Assembly (NCBI GenBank): GCA_023957375.1
Contig: JAMLHB010000002.1
Span: 992,001-1,056,000 of the forward strand
DNA: 64,000 nucleotides
Direction of reading: 5' to 3'
Source: Flavobacteriales bacterium
Lineage (GTDB): Bacteria; Bacteroidota; Bacteroidia; Flavobacteriales_F; PHOS-HE28
Shown: positions 8,921 to 16,377 of the stretch, in pieces
Layout of the letters: every line of letters starts with the position of its first letter
Numbering within the stretch: position 1 is the first letter of the stretch
Made by a program: the position numbers and the translations under genes
The notes under the pieces: generated by a model
Databases searched by the model: none
The model's input: only the letters and a program-made list of their open reading frames with translations
Told to the model about the DNA's origin: nothing

Positions 8921-9616
8921 TCAAAGGGTGAACGTGGCCGTCACGTTCAGCGGCGGCTGGAAGAGGGTGTGGAAACCGCGCGTGGTCAACGTGGCATCGG
9001 GCTGTGGCGCATGGTCGGCATCCATGGGCGTGGTGAAATCACGCTGCTTGCGTTCCGTGGCCACGTAGGCTAAGCTGGTCTCGGTCAGCAGGCTGAAGCG
9101 GGGCGTGATCCGGAAGCGAATGCCCAAGAGCGGGCCCACGGCCCAGTCGGTGCCGGTGGTCTCTTGGCCATAGTAGTAATAGCCACTGGAGTACCGGCGA
9201 TCGGTGTAGGCCCACGACCAGGCGGGCCGGATGTCCAACCCGTAAAAGATCTGCCAACGCTTGGCCAGTTCCTGCGTGCGTTCCACGCCGGCCCGCACAC
9301 TGAACGCGGAAGTCTCCACCGTATAGGTTTCAAACCCCTGGGAGGGCCATGGCCGCTCGTCCTTTGCAACCTGCCCGCCCATGGCAAAACGCAAGTTCCA
9401 GCCTTTGTGGAAACGATAGCGGTAACTGGCCCAGTACAACGACCGGGGTGCCGTCGGTGCATTGCTGTCCACCACAAGGGGACCTGCATATTGGAATAAG
9501 AAGGCACTGACATCCACGCCGATGGAATGCCGGCGCACGGTGTCCGCCCACGTTTGCTGTGCATTGGCCCAGAACGGAAGGCACATCATCATCAATGGCA
9601 CGAACCGAAGCTTCAT
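8921..9616 (-). CDS. Predicted outer-membrane beta-barrel protein, unknown function
   Basis: 231 residues from the ATG at 9616 (MKLRFVPL), with a signal peptide ending in FWANAQ. The reading frame extends further upstream, but that part overlaps the divergent aldo/keto reductase. The body is rich in alternating aromatic and polar residues (LYWASYRYRF, YYYYGQETTG, GPLLGIRFRITPRFSLLTE) and ends in an aromatic-hydrophobic strand (LNVTATFTL), which suits a small outer-membrane barrel. A possible -7 box TACCTTCA lies on the minus strand at 9637-9644. No specific family recognised. Confidence 0.7.
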   Translation of the reverse strand: MKLRFVPLMMMCLPFWANAQQTWADTVRRHSIGVDVSAFLFQYAGPLVVDSNAPTAPRSLYWASYRYRFHKGWNLRFAMGGQVAKDERPWPSQGFETYTVETSAFSVRAGVERTQELAKRWQIFYGLDIRPAWSWAYTDRRYSSGYYYYGQETTGTDWAVGPLLGIRFRITPRFSLLTETSLAYVATERKQRDFTTPMDADHAPQPDATLTTRGFHTLFQPPLNVTATFTL

Positions 9617-9721
9617 GGCTCCCTGGTTTGGAAGGTTGAAGGTAGGCAGCAGAACAAAGCGGCACGCAATAGGCAGGCAATGGTCAACCCCGCTCCCGGA
9701 CGCGGCTCCTACATTGCCCCC

Positions 9722-10666
9722 ATGCAAACAAGGAAGTTGGGCCAAAGTGACCTGCACGTGGCCCCGTGGGCTTTCGGCGGCAATGTCTTCGGGTGGACCG
9801 TGGATGAGCCCACCGCCTTCACGTTGTTGGATGCTTTCGTGGGCAAGGGCTTTAACCTGATCGACACGGCGGATTCCTATCCGCGCTGGGTGCCGGGCAA
9901 CGTGGGCGGCGAATCGGAAACCATGATCGGCAACTGGCTGCATGCGAGCGGCAAGCGCGATGCCATCGTGCTGGCCACCAAGGTGGGCAGTGACATGGGC
10001 GAGGGGAAGAACCTGCGGAAGGAGTACATCCTGCGTGCGGTGGAAGCATCGCTGAAGCGGCTGCGCACGGACCACATTGACCTGTACCAAAGCCATTGGG
10101 ACGATCTGAACACGCCGGTGGAGGAAACCCTTGCGGCCTACGACCAATTGGTAAAGCAAGGCAAGGTGCGCTGGATCGGCGCGTCGAACCTGGCGCCGGG
10201 GCGCCTGCGGCGTTCCATGCAGGTGAGCGGCGGCATGGGCTTCCCGGCCTATGTGTCGTTGCAGATGCGCTACAACCTGTTCAGCCGCGAGGTGTTCGAG
10301 CATGAATATGCCCCGATCTGCGAACAGCATGGCCTCGGCATCCTTACCTACTACTCCTTAGCCAGCGGCTTCCTCACCGGCAAGTACCGCAGCGATGCCG
10401 ACCTCGGCGACCGTGCCCGCAAGGGCGATGTAAAAGCCTACCTGAATGAGCGCGGCATGCGAATCCTCAACGCCTTGGACACTGTTTCCGAGCGCCAAAA
10501 CACCAAGCAGGCTACCGTGGCGCTTGCCTGGCTCATGGCCCGGCCGGGTGTTACCGCGGCCATCGCCAGTGCCACCAAGCTCCCCCAAGTGGAAGAGTTG
10601 GCCTCCGCAGCGGAACTGGTTCTCAGTGAAGAAGACCGGGCGTTGTTGGATACGGCCAGTGCGTAG
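9722..10666 (+). CDS. Aldo/keto reductase
   Basis: A 314-residue NAD(P)H-dependent oxidoreductase of the aldo/keto reductase superfamily ((beta/alpha)8 barrel). The tetrad is visible: Asp and Tyr in FNLIDTADSYPRW, Lys in IVLATKVG and His in LYQSHWDD. The NADP-binding C-terminal segment ITAAIASATKLPQVEEL-like sequence (AIASATKLPQVEELASAAEL) is also present. The ATG at 9722 begins the canonical MQTRKLGQSDLHV; upstream in-frame sequence would overlap the divergent gene. The LGQSDLHVAPWAFGGNVFGW start resembles the YajO/Gpr-type subgroup. Substrate unknown. It stands alone with a short leader. Confidence 0.94.
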   Translation: MQTRKLGQSDLHVAPWAFGGNVFGWTVDEPTAFTLLDAFVGKGFNLIDTADSYPRWVPGNVGGESETMIGNWLHASGKRDAIVLATKVGSDMGEGKNLRKEYILRAVEASLKRLRTDHIDLYQSHWDDLNTPVEETLAAYDQLVKQGKVRWIGASNLAPGRLRRSMQVSGGMGFPAYVSLQMRYNLFSREVFEHEYAPICEQHGLGILTYYSLASGFLTGKYRSDADLGDRARKGDVKAYLNERGMRILNALDTVSERQNTKQATVALAWLMARPGVTAAIASATKLPQVEELASAAELVLSEEDRALLDTASA

Positions 10667-10741
10667 TGAGCCACCTGTGGGGCGCTTGGCCGGCCCGCTC
10701 AGCCCAGTGTTGCCGGGATCCCGCATGTCCGACCAGCCGGA

Positions 10742-10749
10742 TACCTTTG
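10742..10749 (+). promoter_or_regulatory. -7 box TACCTTTG of the DUF6922/AbiEii pair
   Basis: A perfect match to the Bacteroidota housekeeping -7 consensus TAnnTTTG. Only 4 bases separate it from the ATG at 10754, so transcription should begin at or next to the start codon and the mRNA may be leaderless. No convincing -33 element was found at the expected spacing. Confidence 0.6.
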
Positions 10750-10753
10750 AACC

Positions 10754-11047
10754 ATGCCCAAGCCCGAGCTGGACCGCCGCATCTTTTGGGATGTGGACTT
10801 CGACAAGCTGGATTATGATGCCAAGGCGGCGTTCATCATCGAGCGCGTCTTTGAGCGCGGCGATGTGCCCGACATCCGCAACTGTAGGCGGTATTATGGG
10901 GATGAAAAGATCATCGAGGTGCTGCTGAACGCGAAGTTCCTGCCATTGGCCACCCTTCATTTCGTTAGTGCGATCTTCAACAAGCCATTGGCGGAGTTCC
11001 GATGCTACACGCTGAGACAGTCGAACCAGGCACATTTGCCATACTGA
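10754..11047 (+). CDS. DUF6922-like small protein, putative antitoxin partner
   Basis: 97 residues, mostly acidic and helical (FWDVDFDKLDYDAKAAFIIERVFERG ends residue ~35), continuing NCRRYYGDEKIIEVLLNAK. It matches the pattern of small Bacteroidota proteins annotated as DUF6922, which are encoded immediately upstream of AbiEii-type nucleotidyltransferase genes. The reading frame overlaps the next gene by 46 bases, which implies translational coupling. By position it would be the antitoxin or adaptor of the pair, but no DNA-binding motif is visible. Function is inferred from context only. Confidence 0.75.
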   Translation: MPKPELDRRIFWDVDFDKLDYDAKAAFIIERVFERGDVPDIRNCRRYYGDEKIIEVLLNAKFLPLATLHFVSAIFNKPLAEFRCYTLRQSNQAHLPY

Positions 11048-11628
11048 AGCGCCTGATGGGCGTTCCGGCATTGAGCGGCTTTGCGCTGGTCGGGGGTACG
11101 GCCTTGTCACTTCGGCATGGCCATCGGCAGTCCATCGACTTGGATCTTTTCTGCCATGGTGAGTTTGATAGACCACGAGTGGTGGAGGAGTTGAGCAAGG
11201 AGTTCGGTCCGCAGTTCGAATACCGGAGGGACCCGATCAAATGGGCCGCATTCTGCACGATCGGTGGATTGAAGGTGGATATTGTGAAGGACCCGCATCC
11301 ACGAATCCGTGAACTCGAACAGGTGGATGGCATCCGGCTCTATGCCGATGAGGACATTGCACCGATGAAGATCGAGGCCATCTTGCACAGAGGCAAACGG
11401 AAAGACTTCTGGGATCTCGCCGAGCTGCTTGGTGTATACGGGTTGCCGTGGATCCTTGACCGTCATCGGGAGCGATATCCCGATAACTCCATAGCGATCA
11501 GCATACCGTACGCGATCACCTACTTTGTCGACGCGGAGGAAAGCGAAGACCCCGTAAGCCTCAAGGGCCAAACCTGGGAAGGCATCAAGCGGTCCATCTC
11601 ACAGACCGTGAATGACTACCTGAAGTAG
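11002..11628 (+). CDS. AbiEii/MenA-family nucleotidyltransferase (toxin-like)
   Basis: 208 residues of the AbiEii/AbiGii toxin family. The polymerase-beta-like signature is visible: FALVGGTALSLRHGHRQSIDLDLF (about residues 27-50) supplies the GG and paired Asp residues. A later basic helix KIEAILHRGKRKDFWDLAELL (about 120-140) is typical of the family. Characterised members transfer nucleotides to tRNA or other RNA and arrest growth; AbiE is a type IV abortive-infection toxin-antitoxin. The gene overlaps the DUF6922-like gene by 46 bases. The canonical AbiEi winged-helix antitoxin is absent, so this is the Bacteroidota-type arrangement. Confidence 0.85.
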   Translation: MLHAETVEPGTFAILKRLMGVPALSGFALVGGTALSLRHGHRQSIDLDLFCHGEFDRPRVVEELSKEFGPQFEYRRDPIKWAAFCTIGGLKVDIVKDPHPRIRELEQVDGIRLYADEDIAPMKIEAILHRGKRKDFWDLAELLGVYGLPWILDRHRERYPDNSIAISIPYAITYFVDAEESEDPVSLKGQTWEGIKRSISQTVNDYLK

Positions 11629-11651
11629 GGAACGTGCCGAGCCAACCCATA

Positions 11652-11792
11652 GGGCACCTCGAGGTACCTCGAACGGCCGGCACATGCGCTTCTACCAGCT
11701 TGAACCACAAATTAGTCCGATCTGCTTGCTCCTTTTCCACATGACTTCCCCGGATGGCACATGGCGCCTGAGCGAAGTTTTTCGAGGTGCCC
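11652..11792. repeat. 11-bp inverted repeat enclosing ~119 bp
   Basis: GGGCACCTCGA at 11652-11662 is exactly complementary to TCGAGGTGCCC at 11782-11792. The left arm also has an internal CTCGAGGTACCTCGA near-palindrome. The enclosed sequence has no convincing reading frame and is slightly more AT-rich than its surroundings. It lies in the 254-base gap after the AbiEii-like toxin. No target-site duplication was found. It may be a remnant of a small non-autonomous element or chance. Confidence 0.5.
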
Positions 11793-11849
11793 CACAGGCA
11801 ACCATCGGGCGTGGTGGAACCCTGGCTGCCGCACCGGTTTCCGCCACCG

Positions 11850-11857
11850 TACCTTTG
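11850..11857 (+). promoter_or_regulatory. -7 box TACCTTTG upstream of amidophosphoribosyltransferase gene
   Basis: Exact match to TAnnTTTG, with 25 bases to the ATG at 11883. A second weaker box (CACCTTCG) lies between it and the start codon. Confidence 0.6.
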
Positions 11858-11882
11858 CGCTTCCCCGCCACCTTCGCCATCC

Positions 11883-13784
11883 ATGAGCGACGCGATCAAG
11901 CACGAGTGCGGCCTGGCCTTCATCCGGCTGCGGAAGCCCTTGGCGCACTATCAGCAACAACACGGCAGCGCCCTGTACGGCCTCACCAAGCTGTACCTGC
12001 TGATGGAAAAACAGCACAACCGCGGCCAGGACGGCGCGGGCGTGGCCACCATCAAGCTGGACCCCCCACCGGGCACGGCCTTCATCGACCGCGAGCGCAG
12101 CACGGCCAAGGATGCCATCCAATTGATCTTCGGCAGCATCCACCGCGACATCGGGGCGGCCATCGCGGCCCAGCCCGCCCTGGCGCAGGACGCGGAACAA
12201 CTGAAGCACGCTGCGCCGTACGTAGGCGAGGTGCTGCTGGGCCACTTGCGCTACGCCACCTTCGGCCGCGATGAACTGGAGAACTGCCACCCGAGGCGCC
12301 GGTTGAGCAACTGGATCACACGGAACCTGGTGGTGGCCGGCAACTTCAACATGACCAATGTGGACGAGCTCTTCGAACTGCTCGTCAGCATCGGCCAAGT
12401 ACCCAAGGAGCGCAGCGACACCATGACCGTGCTGGAGAAGATCGGGCACTACTTGGACATGGAGAACGAGCGACTGCGCGCCATCCACCACCAATTGGGG
12501 TACAGCGACCGGCAGATCACGAAGATCATCGAGGAGAAGCTCGACGTGAAGAACATCCTCCAACAGAGCGCGATCGACTTTGATGGCGGCTATGCACTGG
12601 CCGGCCTCATCGGCCACGGCGACGCCTTCGTGCTGCGAGACCCGGCGGGCATCCGCCCCTGCTACTGGTACGCCGACGATGAGGTGGTGGTGGCCGCCAG
12701 CGAACGGCCCGCCATTCAAACCGCCTTCAACCTGAAGGCCGGCCAAGTGGTGGAGCTGGACCCTGGCAAGGCCCTGATCGTAAAGAAGGACGGGAGCTAC
12801 GGCACCGAGCAGATCTTGGAACCGCTGGAGAAGCGGGCGTGCAGCTTCGAGCGCATCTACTTCAGCCGAGGCAGCGACGCCGACGTGTACCGCGAGCGCA
12901 TCGCCTTGGGCCGCTCGGTGTGCCCGGCCATCCTGCAGGAGATCGACCACGACTTGGAGAACACCGTGTTCTCCTTCATCCCCAACACCGCCGAGGTGGC
13001 CTGCTACGGCATGCTCAAGGGAATGGAGGATGAACTGGACCGCGTGAAGGAACGGCGCATCCTGGAGCTGGGACCGTCGCCGGACCCGGCCAGGCTGCGG
13101 GCCATCCTCGCGCTGCGCCCGCGCCTGGAGAAGGTGGCCGTGAAGGACGCCAAACTGCGCACCTTCATCACCAACGACAACGACCGCGCCGATCTGGTGG
13201 CCCACGTGTACGACATCACATACGGCACCGTACGTCCCGGGCGCGACAACCTGGTGGTGATCGACGACAGCATCGTGCGCGGCACCACCCTGCAGCAAAG
13301 CATCCTCAAGATGCTGGACCGGCTGGAGCCCCGCAAGATCGTGGTGGTGAGCAGCGCCCCGCAGGTGCGCTACCCCGACGGCTACGGCATCGACATGGCC
13401 AAAATGGGCGATCTGGCCGCGTTCCGTGCCGCCATCTCCCTGCTGCAGGAAACCAAGCAGGAAAACATCATCGACGACGTGTACGACCGCTGTGTGAACA
13501 TGGTGGAAAAGCCCATCACCCAGCAACAGAACCTGGTCAAGGACATCTACCGGCCCTTCACCGCTGAGCAGGTCAGCCAACGCATTGCCGAGATGCTCAC
13601 CCCGCCCGGCCTGAAAGCCGCGGTGTCATTGGTATACCAAAGCATCGAGGGCCTGCATGCCGCCTGCCCGGGCCACACGGGCGACTGGTACTTCACGGGC
13701 GACTACCCCACCCCCGGCGGCAACCGCGTGGTGAACCGCGCCTTCATCAACTGGCACCAGGGCAAGAACGTGCGCGCCTACTGA
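11883..13784 (+). CDS. purF: Amidophosphoribosyltransferase, long Bacteroidota type
   Basis: 633 residues, longer than canonical PurF (about 500). The class II glutamine amidotransferase nucleophile would be Cys9 (HECGLAF) after removal of a short propeptide; KQHNRGQDGAG is the Gln-binding region. The C-terminal phosphoribosyltransferase domain has the PRPP loop VVIDDSIVRGTTLQQ. Canonical PurF makes phosphoribosylamine from PRPP and glutamine in purine synthesis. Many Bacteroidota carry this longer form, with insertions between the two domains (here around residues 60-110 and 380-440). The start at 11883 gives the shortest propeptide. Family is firm; whether it is the sole PurF cannot be told from the window. 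Confidence 0.85.
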   Translation: MSDAIKHECGLAFIRLRKPLAHYQQQHGSALYGLTKLYLLMEKQHNRGQDGAGVATIKLDPPPGTAFIDRERSTAKDAIQLIFGSIHRDIGAAIAAQPALAQDAEQLKHAAPYVGEVLLGHLRYATFGRDELENCHPRRRLSNWITRNLVVAGNFNMTNVDELFELLVSIGQVPKERSDTMTVLEKIGHYLDMENERLRAIHHQLGYSDRQITKIIEEKLDVKNILQQSAIDFDGGYALAGLIGHGDAFVLRDPAGIRPCYWYADDEVVVAASERPAIQTAFNLKAGQVVELDPGKALIVKKDGSYGTEQILEPLEKRACSFERIYFSRGSDADVYRERIALGRSVCPAILQEIDHDLENTVFSFIPNTAEVACYGMLKGMEDELDRVKERRILELGPSPDPARLRAILALRPRLEKVAVKDAKLRTFITNDNDRADLVAHVYDITYGTVRPGRDNLVVIDDSIVRGTTLQQSILKMLDRLEPRKIVVVSSAPQVRYPDGYGIDMAKMGDLAAFRAAISLLQETKQENIIDDVYDRCVNMVEKPITQQQNLVKDIYRPFTAEQVSQRIAEMLTPPGLKAAVSLVYQSIEGLHAACPGHTGDWYFTGDYPTPGGNRVVNRAFINWHQGKNVRAY

Positions 13785-15280
13785 GTTCCGGGAGCGTCCA
13801 GGCCGTCCACATACTTCCTGTCGTTGGCCAGGCGCGGCACCTTGCTTTGGGCATCGTTCATGCCGCGCTCCTTCATCCAGGCCGCGAAGCCGCCGCGCCG
13901 CACCGGCACGATCACCAATGGGCGCAGCACCTTGCCGGTGATCAGGTCTTTGTAGTAGGGATTGCGCTTCTGCAGCGCAGCATCAATTGCTTGCGCAAGA
14001 GCGGCCATGTCGGCGGGCGGTTGGGCAAACTCGATGTGCCACTCGTGGAACGGCAGCCCCCCACCGGGCGGCGCCGCCTGCGGTGCCACGGTGAACTCGG
14101 CCACCTCGCAGGGGTTCAGGGCTACCGCTTCCTGCAAGGCTCCCTCCACCTCCCCGGCGATCACGTGCTCGCCGAAAGCGCTGGTGAAGTGCTTGGTGCG
14201 CCCGGTGACCACAATGCGCGGCGGCACCAGCGATACGAATTTCACCGTGTCACCGATCTCATAACCCCAAAGGCCCGCATTGGTGTTCAACACCAGTGCG
14301 TAGTTCACCCCCAGCTCCACCTCGCCGATGGACAGGCGGCGCGCCCCGGGGTTGCCCACCTCATCGGCCGGAAGGAATTCGTAGTAGATGCCGTTGTCCA
14401 CCACCAGCAACAGGCCCTCGCCGGGCCCTTGGTCCTGGTAGGCGATGAAGCCTTCGCTGGCGGGGAAGGTTTCCACGCGGTCCACCGGCCCGCCGATCAA
14501 GGCTTCCAAGTGGCTGCGGTAGGGGCCGTAGTTCACCCCGCCGTACACAAAAAGCGAAAAGTTGGGGAACACCTCCAGGACGCTGGCCTTGCCGGTGCGG
14601 GCCAGCAGGCGCTCGAAGTACATCTGCACCCAGGCGGGGATCCCGCTGATCAGGCGTAGGTCCGCGTGCATGGTCTCGCCCACGATGGCCTCCACCTTGG
14701 CTTCCCAATCCGTGATGCTGTTGGTGGCGAAGCTGGGCAGGCGGTTCCTCAGCAGGTAGCGGGGCACGTGGTTGGCCACTATGCCGCTCAACCTTCCGCT
14801 GGGGATGGCGCCCTTGCGGTCCAGCACCGGGCTTCCCTGCAGGAAGATCATCTTGCCGCCGGTGAACGAGGCGTTCCCCGTGCGGGCGATGTAGGCCAGC
14901 AGCGCGCGGCGCGCGCTGCCGATGTGGTTGGGCAGGCTGGCCTTGGTGATCGGGATGTATTTGGCGCCGCTGGTGGTGCCGCTGGTCTTGCAGAGGTACA
15001 GCGGCCGACCCGGCCAAAGCACGTCCTGTTCCCCGGCTATAATGCGGTCGATATAAGGACGGAATCCTTCGTAATCGCGCAGGGGCACGGCCTGCACCAG
15101 GCTGGCATGGTCCGTGACGTGCCCCAATCCGTGCTCCTTCCCGAAGCGGGTATCCCTGCCCGTGGCCAGCAGCGCGCGCAGCACGTTGAGCTGCGTGGCT
15201 GCGGGCTGCATCGCCGCCCGCATCGCGCGGGCCGCGGAGCGCTTGGCCCAGAGCATCGCTATGGCGGACCTGATGGACAT
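13778..15280 (-). CDS. GH3 (auxin-responsive promoter) family acyl-adenylating enzyme
   Basis: 500 residues of the GH3 superfamily, which belongs to the ANL adenylating enzymes. Visible signatures are the phosphate-binding loop CKTSGTTSGAKYIPIT (about 98-113), FPASEGFIAYQD, YEFLPADE and the C-terminal hinge/lid segment GRTKHFTSAFGEHVIAGEVE. Plant members conjugate amino acids to jasmonate or auxin; bacterial substrates are mostly unknown. The ATG at 15280 (MSIRSAIAMLW) was chosen because earlier starts overlap the M23 peptidase gene. It begins 4 bases after the stop of that gene, so the two are probably cotranscribed. The 3' end overlaps the convergent purF end by 7 bases. Confidence 0.9.
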   Translation of the reverse strand: MSIRSAIAMLWAKRSAARAMRAAMQPAATQLNVLRALLATGRDTRFGKEHGLGHVTDHASLVQAVPLRDYEGFRPYIDRIIAGEQDVLWPGRPLYLCKTSGTTSGAKYIPITKASLPNHIGSARRALLAYIARTGNASFTGGKMIFLQGSPVLDRKGAIPSGRLSGIVANHVPRYLLRNRLPSFATNSITDWEAKVEAIVGETMHADLRLISGIPAWVQMYFERLLARTGKASVLEVFPNFSLFVYGGVNYGPYRSHLEALIGGPVDRVETFPASEGFIAYQDQGPGEGLLLVVDNGIYYEFLPADEVGNPGARRLSIGEVELGVNYALVLNTNAGLWGYEIGDTVKFVSLVPPRIVVTGRTKHFTSAFGEHVIAGEVEGALQEAVALNPCEVAEFTVAPQAAPPGGGLPFHEWHIEFAQPPADMAALAQAIDAALQKRNPYYKDLITGKVLRPLVIVPVRRGGFAAWMKERGMNDAQSKVPRLANDRKYVDGLDAPGTQ

Positions 15281-15284
15281 GCCG

Positions 15285-16190
15285 CTATTGGAAGGAGATG
15301 TACATCTGCGGGTCGATCGGCGTGCCGCTGCTCCACAGCTCGAAATGCAGGTGCGGACCCGTGGTCTGCTCACCGCTGTTGCCCACAATGGCGATCGCTT
15401 CCCCGGCCTTCACCTTTTCGCCCGGCTTTTTCAACAATACCGCATTGTGCTTGTAGATGCTCACCAAGTCCAGGCGGTGCTGCACTTGGATCACGTAGCC
15501 CGCGTCGCTGGTCCAGCTGGCCAGGATCACGGTGCCGTCCAGGCAGGCCTTCACTGCTTCGTCGGCCTTGGTGACCACATCAATGCCGTAGTGCCCTTGG
15601 CCCGCGTCGAAGGTGCTGGTGACCACCCCGCGCAACGGCGGGAAGAAGAGCAGCCCGGAAAGGCCGAGGCGTTCCAGCGAAGTGGGCGTGCCGGCCGCGT
15701 GCACGCTGTACGCCTCCTCGGCGCGGATCTTCCGGCGCATCAGGCTGTCCGCGCGCGAGGGCTGCAGGTCCGCCGACGACGGTGCCTTCACCGTGGGCAC
15801 CGTCAGCGTGATGCTGTCGGCGGGCATGTTGCCGCTGAGCACGTTCTTCAGGTTGTCGATGTAGGCATCGCGGACGGCCATTAGCTGTTCGAGCGAATCG
15901 GCCGTGAGGGTGGCCCGATAGGCGTTCATCTTCACGCGCTGGTCCGTGTAACCGGGGATGTATTCCTTCAACGGGGTATACACGATCACGGCGGCCACGA
16001 ACAGTGCGTTGAGGATGAAGAGCACCACCGCCAACAGGATCACGTTCATCCGCGAGAGGCGGAAACTGAAGCGTTCCTCATAGGTGGATTCGTTGATCAG
16101 CACGGCGCGGTACTTACTGCGCAGTTTGCGGATCAAACGCCTGCGGCGGAGCTTGCGCCGCTGGCTGGCTGATGGTTGGGCTTCGGCCAT
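15285..16190 (-). CDS. M23-family peptidoglycan endopeptidase, membrane anchored
   Basis: 301 residues from the ATG at 16190; a TTG four codons upstream is less likely because the -7 box sits there. A very basic N-terminus precedes one transmembrane segment (about 48-72; LLAVVLFILNALFVAAVIVY), followed by a helical periplasmic stretch and a C-terminal LytM domain. The zinc ligands are intact: His and Asp in GHYGIDVVTKA and the HLH of TGPHLHFELW. This suggests an active cell-wall hydrolase with a periplasmic active site. The stop is 4 bases before the GH3-like gene. It resembles M23 proteins widespread in Flavobacteriia. Confidence 0.9.
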   Translation of the reverse strand: MAEAQPSASQRRKLRRRRLIRKLRSKYRAVLINESTYEERFSFRLSRMNVILLAVVLFILNALFVAAVIVYTPLKEYIPGYTDQRVKMNAYRATLTADSLEQLMAVRDAYIDNLKNVLSGNMPADSITLTVPTVKAPSSADLQPSRADSLMRRKIRAEEAYSVHAAGTPTSLERLGLSGLLFFPPLRGVVTSTFDAGQGHYGIDVVTKADEAVKACLDGTVILASWTSDAGYVIQVQHRLDLVSIYKHNAVLLKKPGEKVKAGEAIAIVGNSGEQTTGPHLHFELWSSGTPIDPQMYISFQ

Positions 16191-16305
16191 GGGTCCGCGC
16201 AAAGGTGGGGCTTGGATCCGTTCCGGCCGTTCACCTGAAGATCAACGGTCCGGCCCTTGCCTTGCATCAATGCCCCGGGGCTTCACCTCCGTCCAGTCCG
16301 GCAAT

Positions 16306-16313
16306 TACCTTTG
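16306..16313 (+). promoter_or_regulatory. -7 box TACCTTTG upstream of the M1 aminopeptidase gene
   Basis: Perfect TAnnTTTG, 64 bases before the ATG at 16378. A divergent box CACCTTTG (minus strand, 16200-16207) for the M23 gene lies about 100 bases away, so this gap carries two divergent promoters. Confidence 0.55.
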
Positions 16314-16377
16314 AACTACTCTGTGCCGCGCAACCCGGCCCACAAACCACCGGTTGCACACCGATCTGCCCGATGCC

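Noticed and set aside
11712-13580. 622-codon open frame antisense to the amidophosphoribosyltransferase gene
   Set aside because: The sense frame has clear catalytic motifs; the antisense frame is low-complexity Val/Leu/Gln/His-rich with no domain.
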